Shown here in pieces: positions 58,120 through 64,000 of a stretch of DNA of 64,000 nt (position 1 is its first letter; each line of letters starts with the position of its first letter). The notes below the pieces were generated by a model. The model was not told where the DNA came from. It ran no database searches and saw only the letters and a program-made list of their open reading frames with translations. Source of the stretch: Mesodorylaimus sp. YZB2_4 (lineage: Eukaryota; Nematoda; Enoplea; Dorylaimida; Dorylaimidae); assembly GCA_030248295.1 (NCBI GenBank), contig JASANH010000966.1, positions 186,001-250,000 on the forward strand. The letters are read 5' to 3'. Position numbers and translations under genes: made by a program.

Positions 58120-60284
58120 GTTGGAACGTGTGAGAAGATGAGTCTACAGCATATCGGTTTGATAATAGACTAGGTATTGACCAGGTATGGCGTAGCCTTG
58201 GCCGAGCTATGCGGCTTGGTGACCAATCAGGTGCTTTTAGTGCGCAGTTGTAATCGGATCAAGTACCGGCTATTCATCCCGACCTTCGCGACCTGGTTAT
58301 CACAAAATTTATAACAAATGGTCACACGTAGAAGCAATCAAGATATTGACTCCTGACTTATTATACATGATTATAAGCTCATACGAGTGTAGGTAATTTT
58401 TTATTACTCGGCTATACTCTGCAATGTGGAGAAATATGGCGCCTAATCCAGATTAGGAAATGACGCAAGGAAGCTCGCGCCCGTCAGTCCTCAGTCCTCT
58501 TTCGAGTGAGCACTCATCGTCAGATGGCTTGAAAAATGAGTGACCGAATAACAAAGCGAGACGAAGAAGATTTAGGGGGAGCAGATTTCGAAGCCGACCT
58601 ATACAAGCAGAAGTTTTAGAATCTAAGGCAGAAAATAGTCAAGAGACGACATGACAAACGTGAGTTTGTCGGTACCAGGATGGCGGCAACAACAATCGAC
58701 GAACAGGTTGGCAGCACCGCCTTTAAATTTGCATGCGCCTATGTAAACCCTGACGTAGAAGCATGAAAACCAAGAAGCTGAGCCTATGACTGCATTATCA
58801 TGCTGTTTTAACAGGAATCGGCGAAGCGGAGGGTCCTCGCAATGCGATTCAATGGGCCTATTGTAGGTGCCACGGGAAACATGAAACGATAGTATCGAGC
58901 CTTTGTTGACAAAAGAGAACATCGGCATTACAATCATATAGCATCTGGAAAAGATATAGCCTAGTCACGCAGGTGGGTAGGGACTGGTAGCAAGATACCT
59001 AGGACTTCGGGGAGGCAGCTGCTGACCCGACTCTGCAGTAGCGATCAGCCTGCTATACCATCGGCCTTATGACCACCTACTGTCCTGCAACCTACAGTAG
59101 CTGTCGCTATATTTCGGTAGCCGCAGCAGAGCGTACTCCAAGAGTGCCGCTCTATTCGTAGACGGATTTGAGCGTTGATTTGATGAGTATATGGTAACTG
59201 TTTATGCTGACTCTGAGGTTACACATAAAAAACGCCATATTGATCCATGACACAGCCGTGTGCCCCCGTTGCCCTATTGCATCGATTCCCTAAGCTGGAT
59301 ACACTAGGTTAGTGTTTTCTATGAGCTCCCGCTTTTCAGGATTTTGGGATAGAGAAAGTGCAAATTTATCAGGCAGCCACATGATCCTACAAAATGAGCA
59401 GTCAAAGCTTTCTGTGTCGCTATGGCAGTCAAAGCTGCTGGAGACGAAGGTGTGCTAGGTCTAATATCCAGATGAAGCAGTTGTCTAAATTTTAATCGAG
59501 CAAAAGCAATTTCAATGCTGGGACCTTTATTAGACTTACGACGGCAATACAAGTCATATTCAGTTGACAGTGAGATCGCCACTTGTGGCCGGAAAAAGCA
59601 CTTAGATAATGACCAAAGGACGCTCAAACCTTTTATGGCACCTTAGCCTTTTACATACCAAAAATATGAAAATTTCAAATCAACGCGGTCTAATGGCATT
59701 TGGCGTTTTTTGGCGTTTTGGCGTTTTTTTTACTTTGCAGTTATCAGGCAAATTGAAAACTGAAATGGGCAAATGGGTGCTCAATCCAATTCAACCTCGG
59801 ACAGGATACAAATGAGATAATTTTCGCAGGTAGAGAAAACCGCAGAAAATTGCAGAGACAATATTCATGCGTGCACTATATCCATAACTTATGGAGACCA
59901 TCATGTTTCATTGCGCTAGGTGCCGGGACCAGTTCACGACGCGACAACAAATAGTAAACATGCCAAAGTCCATTCCTATGTCAAAAGGTTTCCGTACCCA
60001 GGCAATCACCTTCGAATTCATGGACCGCGACGACATTGGCACATGCAAAAGGCAGTACTGTTCACGGCAAGATACAGCAATTAGCACATTCAGTAGGGTT
60101 GCAAAAAAGGTGGCGTTCCAAAGGGTCATTGGCTCTCCGTGATAAACCAGTTGGCACAAATCTCAATCAATCCATACTAAAGCAGCAAATGCGTACCTAA
60201 GTTCTGTTCATGGCTCATTTTTTGACTTTTTCTTTCCTGCATTGGCGGCCTACGACAACAGCTCTACGGTAATGTTCAGTTTCG

Positions 60285-60345
60285 TAGTTTACCACATCAC
60301 CAAACGCAGGTATGCGCACTAGAGGGTGAAAGGATACACAAAACG
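60285..60345 (-). repeat. SINE family 1-like body fragment
   Basis: TTTACCACATCACCAAACGC and GCGCACTAGAGGGTGAAAGG match 24278-24375 closely, and the family 1 body at 18900 and 63041 more distantly. Confidence 0.5.
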
Positions 60346-60554
60346 ATTTATAACCGGCTTCCTTTGAGAATTTTACACGCCCTTCGCGTGCCGCATAGTG
60401 CCGTGTGTACACTCCCATAGAAAACAGATATTACTGGACGCGAGTCAATCATTCACCCATAAGTGCACACCTAGCGTGAGAGGCGCCCAGGGCAGCCAAC
60501 ACAGTGTTCTAACCCAGGGCCCAATCCAAAAAATCCAGAGCAGCCCAGCAATGT

Positions 60555-60640
60555 CTTTCAACCTAGGCCATGGCTGAAACTCTATCCTGACGGGTGACAC
60601 TACCAGTTGCAGAGAGGATAGACTGCCACTCGAGCCTCTA
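60555..60640 (+). repeat. Dispersed repeat B, copy 2
   Basis: CCATGGCTGAAAC, CCTGACGGGTGA, TACCAG and ATAGACTGCCA occur in the order seen at 22595-22680. Confidence 0.6.
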
Positions 60641-61201
60641 CACGAGGCTGACAAAACAATGTTTCTCCCGCAGTGTGCACACGAATCTCTACACGAATAT
60701 GAGTTCAGTTTTTTTTGCACATCCAGCCTTGGAAGATGGCGAAAGATACATACTTTCTGTAAAAAGAGGCACCTATGACTTCCAATCGAGATACCCATGC
60801 TCAGTACTGTATCCCATTCTTTCAAGTTCTGACTACTGTAGATCAGCAGGAGAAGGTTTTTCGATTCTTTTTAGCGAAACAAATGTGATTTTTGTAATTT
60901 GAGCCTGCGGCTAAAACTAATTTTTACTGTATTTAGGTAATGGGGGAGGGGGAAATCGCTGCTTTGAGGGATCAACGAAGCTATGTACCTTTAGTCTTTC
61001 TGTCTTTATTATTTTCCATTTTATCATTTTATCATAGGGATTCTTTAAAAAGGTATTTGAGCTACCATGTGACTCAATAATAGTGCAACAAAATCGTCTC
61101 GCTTTGAAACTAACGAAACTTAGGCCAATAAAAATACAGCCAGACCAAATTTTGAGAACAAAGAATCCAGACTTTGGAGCAGCAGCACATGGGGACTGAC
61201 T

Positions 61202-62176
61202 TTAGACCCTAACTTTGGCTGTTTTTGCTCTCGTCCTTCTTGGACATTTGCAATACTGCGCATCTTGACCAGGTCTACCTGGCTGGCCTTTCGGACCAGA
61301 TATGCCAGGAATGCCACCATTTCCTTTTGGCCCAGGTTGGCCAGCAGGACCAGAACTTCCCGCTTTACCTGGTGCTCCATTGGGGCCTTCGTCACCGTCA
61401 TCGCCAGCAGGGCCCCTGAAATAGACGCACTTGCGCTACATAGTTCGGCAGTTCACTGGAATTAACTTACGCTTGGCCTGGATTCCCAGCCGGTCCTCGC
61501 GGGCCTTTTTCTCCTGTCTCTGCATTACTACCAAGCGAGCCCTTCTCCCCAGGCTTTCCACTCTTTCCGAATTCTCCTGGTGGGCCCGAGGAACCAGCTG
61601 ATCCTGTGTTTCCTGGACGCCCTGAATTTCCTGGCGGTCCTTTAGGTCCTCTTGCACCCACAGCCCCGGGTGGTCCTGCTATGCCCGAGTTTCCTTTAGT
61701 TCCAGGCGGGCACCCGCGACAGAGTCCTTTGAATAGATTTTCCACCGCAATAGAAATGCTTGGTAAACCGGGCTGACCTTTGTTGCCCACTGATTGTGCT
61801 GGAATTCCGTCGCCTCCAGGCTCACCTGGTTTTCCTAGAGGGCCGGGTGGGCATGGGTTTTCTGCAACAAGCCGATCGGGTACTTCCCAGTACACTCGGT
61901 CTCCTACTCAGAGCACTTACGATCACAGCAATGGCAGTGCGCCTGCCGAGTGGTACGAAGGACAGTGGCAGCTTTTTTATTCCTGGAGGTCATCATTCGG
62001 ATCCATATGTCCTCGGTGATCATTTTGAACTCATTCATTCCCTGACCAAGGTCGTATCTCAGGTGAGAGCGTTTATGGAAAAAAACAGGAATCGAAACAA
62101 GGCAGGCCAAGGCTGCTGTTATGCTCATTGTAATGGCGGCCGAAGAGACAATATCCGCCGTCGTCATTTTGGCCAA
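61202..62176 (-). CDS. Nematode cuticle collagen
   Basis: Three exons: 62176-61921, 61861-61471, 61415-61202, giving 286 residues. The N-terminus has a single membrane-like segment (ITMSITAALACLVSIPVFF) followed by the conserved YDLGQGMNEFKMITEDIWIRM region typical of the nematode cuticle-collagen N-terminal domain. Next come a cysteine cluster (HCHCCDQNPCPP), a first short Gly-X-Y block, an interruption containing CRGCPPG, and two longer Gly-X-Y blocks. The C-terminus is cysteine-containing and basic (YCKCPRRTRAKTAK). Such collagens are secreted by the hypodermis and cross-linked in the cuticle. This gene is the strongest sign that the organism is a nematode. All splice phases fit. Confidence 0.93.
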
Positions 62177-64000
62177 TGTTCTATGACTCGACCAAAAATG
62201 ATTGTGTCAATCAAAAATGATGTGGCGGGCAATGATTGTGTCAATGCATCGTCCTTTATATTTTGTCCAAGAAAACATTAATCTCGCTCTGTCGACTCTG
62301 TCAATCAAAGTCTTTTCGCAGAGACAAGACATTTGGTAATAAAACGAAACAATGTCGGCCCTTTTTCATCTTGTCCCTTACACCGTCTACTGGGTATTTG
62401 ATTTCGAGAAGTCTAGTGTAACATTTCCATGTACGCTGTTCGACCTATTTGAGTCTTCATTGTACCGCGACTTTGTTGCGCGAACAGTTATTGACGTCCT
62501 TAGAACCAATGAGAACGGAAAATTAACTAACTGAATCCTGCTACTTTCTATGATTTGAAAAACCAGTATGGAGCATGGCAGACGGGCGGGCGCGGAATGT
62601 CTACTTGTCTCTGGAGTATTTCAATTGGTTGATCTCGTATTCAGTTACAGGCGTGGCAATGGCGTGAACCTGGATTTAGTCTGATGCCTTATACAGTCTG
62701 GGGCGACATCATGTGTCAAAAAGAGGAAATGGGTTGTAAAGCCGTTTTTGAGCTATTTAATGGGCCAAACAACATCAGCGTTTTCCCAATACTAGAAATA
62801 TGTAAAAGGGCGTCATGGTTGTGTCTAATGGACATTTCGAGTGCTGGACTTACAGTACATCCAATGTCCTGTCGTCGTGCATCTATTCGGATGACTCTAG
62901 ACTGTATGAGAATACCTACGGTGAAGTGAAGGTCGTAAAAGGTAGTACAGCGGACGAGAACCGGACAGCTTCAAACTCGGTTAGACTCCGAAACCGACGT
63001 GAGAAATAATTATTGTTCTCTAACGGTTGTGGTTGTGGCCGTGTCATACTTTATCCACAGCCAACCACCGCACAGCGCACTCGAGGGCTAAAGAACACAT
63101 AAATTGACAATCACTTTTTACCCAGGTATGAGTCGAACCCTCTCCTGTAAGAGCGCATCCAGAGTAAGAGGCAGGCGCCTTAACCACTACAGGCGCGTAC
63201 GCAGGGGGTGGGTGTGCTTGGGTGCTTGAGCGCCCTACGACCCTTGAAAGTAAGGCAAAGGTATTAAAATTACCTTTAAAAACTTCGGCCATGCGTCTGG
63301 TTGCATGTCCACTTAATACAGTTTTGTGTTTTCGTGGTGCAAGATTAAAATTTTTCGCCTCCAGAGGAGGTAAACCCCAGTGGCGCGCACGAGGGCAGCA
63401 TTGCGGCCAACGGTCCCCTTCCTATCGAGAGAAGTGGCCAGAGTGGGAACCCAGTTTGATAAAATTAAAGGTTTTTATTGTTCATGTTCTTCTTTTCTTT
63501 TGTCCGTGTTTTTCTTTTTTCTTTCCTCACCCCACTCCATCTCGCCCTCGGATCGCGCCTTCGGCGCTTATTTTGAAGTACCAAGCTGGACTCCATTTTC
63601 CATTTAGCCGTATCCGTCAACTGGACTTTGCGCGAATTTATATTTATTTATGCAAATTTTTTGTTGGCACCCAACGACCCCCAAACAATGCGTACGCGCC
63701 TACATTAGGCCACGACCCGGGCCTAGCTGACTGGCGGGTCTGGCTTCCTTTATATCTAACAACAGGCAGAATAAAAAAATCTTGACAATAAATGACATTT
63801 ATACGAGAATTAATGACTTGTCAAAACATGATTGGTTGCACAGAAAATAACTAATCTACGCAGTACGCTTGATCGACCGTTTCTATAGCAGCATCACGGA
63901 ATCTCCATACTTGACTGGAAAACACCACCTGTCAATGTTTTGTTACTGGAAGACAGCAACGATTAAATCAAGTCTATGCATGACCCGCACGCGACTGGAC
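62177..64000. other. Right-end region without a supported gene
   Basis: It begins with the collagen promoter. Plus-strand frames at 62352-62534 and 62645-62929 both contain a PYTV motif near their starts, but neither has family resemblance or a convincing splice chain. A SINE copy lies at 63035-63205. The T-rich and C-rich tract at 63480-63560 is low complexity. Confidence 0.4.
63035..63205 (-). mobile_element. SINE family 1 copy with tRNA-like head
   Basis: Reading the minus strand, the A-box-like TAGTGGTTAAGGCG and B-box GGTTCGACTC are followed by AAAAAGTGATTGTCAATTTA and a body with TTAGCCCTCGAGTGCGCT. The same order is found on the plus strand at 30983-31169. No clean cloverleaf forms, so this is a retroposon and not a tRNA gene. 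Confidence 0.75.

Larger units (their letters stand above)
58120..61201. other. Intergenic region, GPCR to collagen
   Basis: No gene is supported over 3.1 kb. It contains a SINE family 1-like fragment (60285-60345) and a copy of repeat B (60555-60640). A TTTATT at about 61007 may be the minus-strand poly(A) signal of the collagen gene. Confidence 0.45.

Noticed and set aside
63125-63205. tRNA gene on the minus strand
   Set aside because: A- and B-boxes are present, but the acceptor stem does not pair and the sequence continues into a body shared with other SINE copies.
1-64000. CRISPR arrays, bacterial operons, phage or plasmid genes
   Set aside because: No regularly spaced repeats or prokaryotic gene features exist. 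Gene structure is eukaryotic throughout.

Overview
The window is animal nuclear DNA. The genes have many short GT-AG introns and large intergenic spaces, and they sit on both strands with no bacterial-style operons. A nematode is the best fit. One gene is a cuticle collagen with the nematode-type N-terminal domain, one is a serpentine receptor resembling the nematode Srsx class, and one is a degenerin-type channel. The other genes are conserved animal genes with intron-rich structures. DET1 and a CRTC gene are present, and the dispersed repeats are rich in tRNA-derived sequence, so I favour a nematode outside the well-known Caenorhabditis group. The species cannot be named from the sequence.

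Layout, left to right: 1-1778 (-) N-terminal part of a CREB-regulated transcription coactivator (CRTC), cut by the window edge. 2456-5795 (+) splicing factor SUGP1. 7004-13511 (+) VAC14, with repeats in a large third intron. 14311-17381 (+) endophilin A. 17918-21430 (-) DET1. 21431-28020 repeat-rich and gene-poor. 28021-29010 (-) a Ly6-like, probably GPI-anchored protein. 30182-32568 (-) TRIP13/PCH2. 33233-37994 (+) the UBAP2/Lingerer homologue. 38542-40254 (+) a DHRS4-like peroxisomal dehydrogenase. 40609-43844 (-) a short MAP1. 45993-47848 (+) an R7BP-family RGS-binding protein. 48137-49708 (-) a DEG/ENaC channel. 50915-51880 an inverted pair of SINE-like repeats. 52586-54253 (+) an intronless sugar transporter. 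57121-58119 (-) an intronless GPCR. 61202-62176 (-) cuticle collagen. 62177-64000 SINE remnants and no supported gene.

The genes do not form one pathway. They cover transcription and splicing (CRTC, SUGP1), ubiquitin ligation and RNA granules (DET1, Lingerer), membrane lipid and vesicle traffic (VAC14, endophilin), HORMA-protein remodelling (TRIP13), cytoskeleton (MAP1), and excitability and G-protein signalling (R7BP, DEG/ENaC, GPCR). I rebuilt the exon chains by hand. All 15 genes close in frame, apart from the open left end of CRTC. No new multi-gene system is evident. The points most worth a second look are an odd DEG/ENaC gate and filter, an unplaced Ly6-like protein, two SINE-like families, two foldback elements (one with an apparently unreadable core), a GC-AG intron and a 15-nt microexon.
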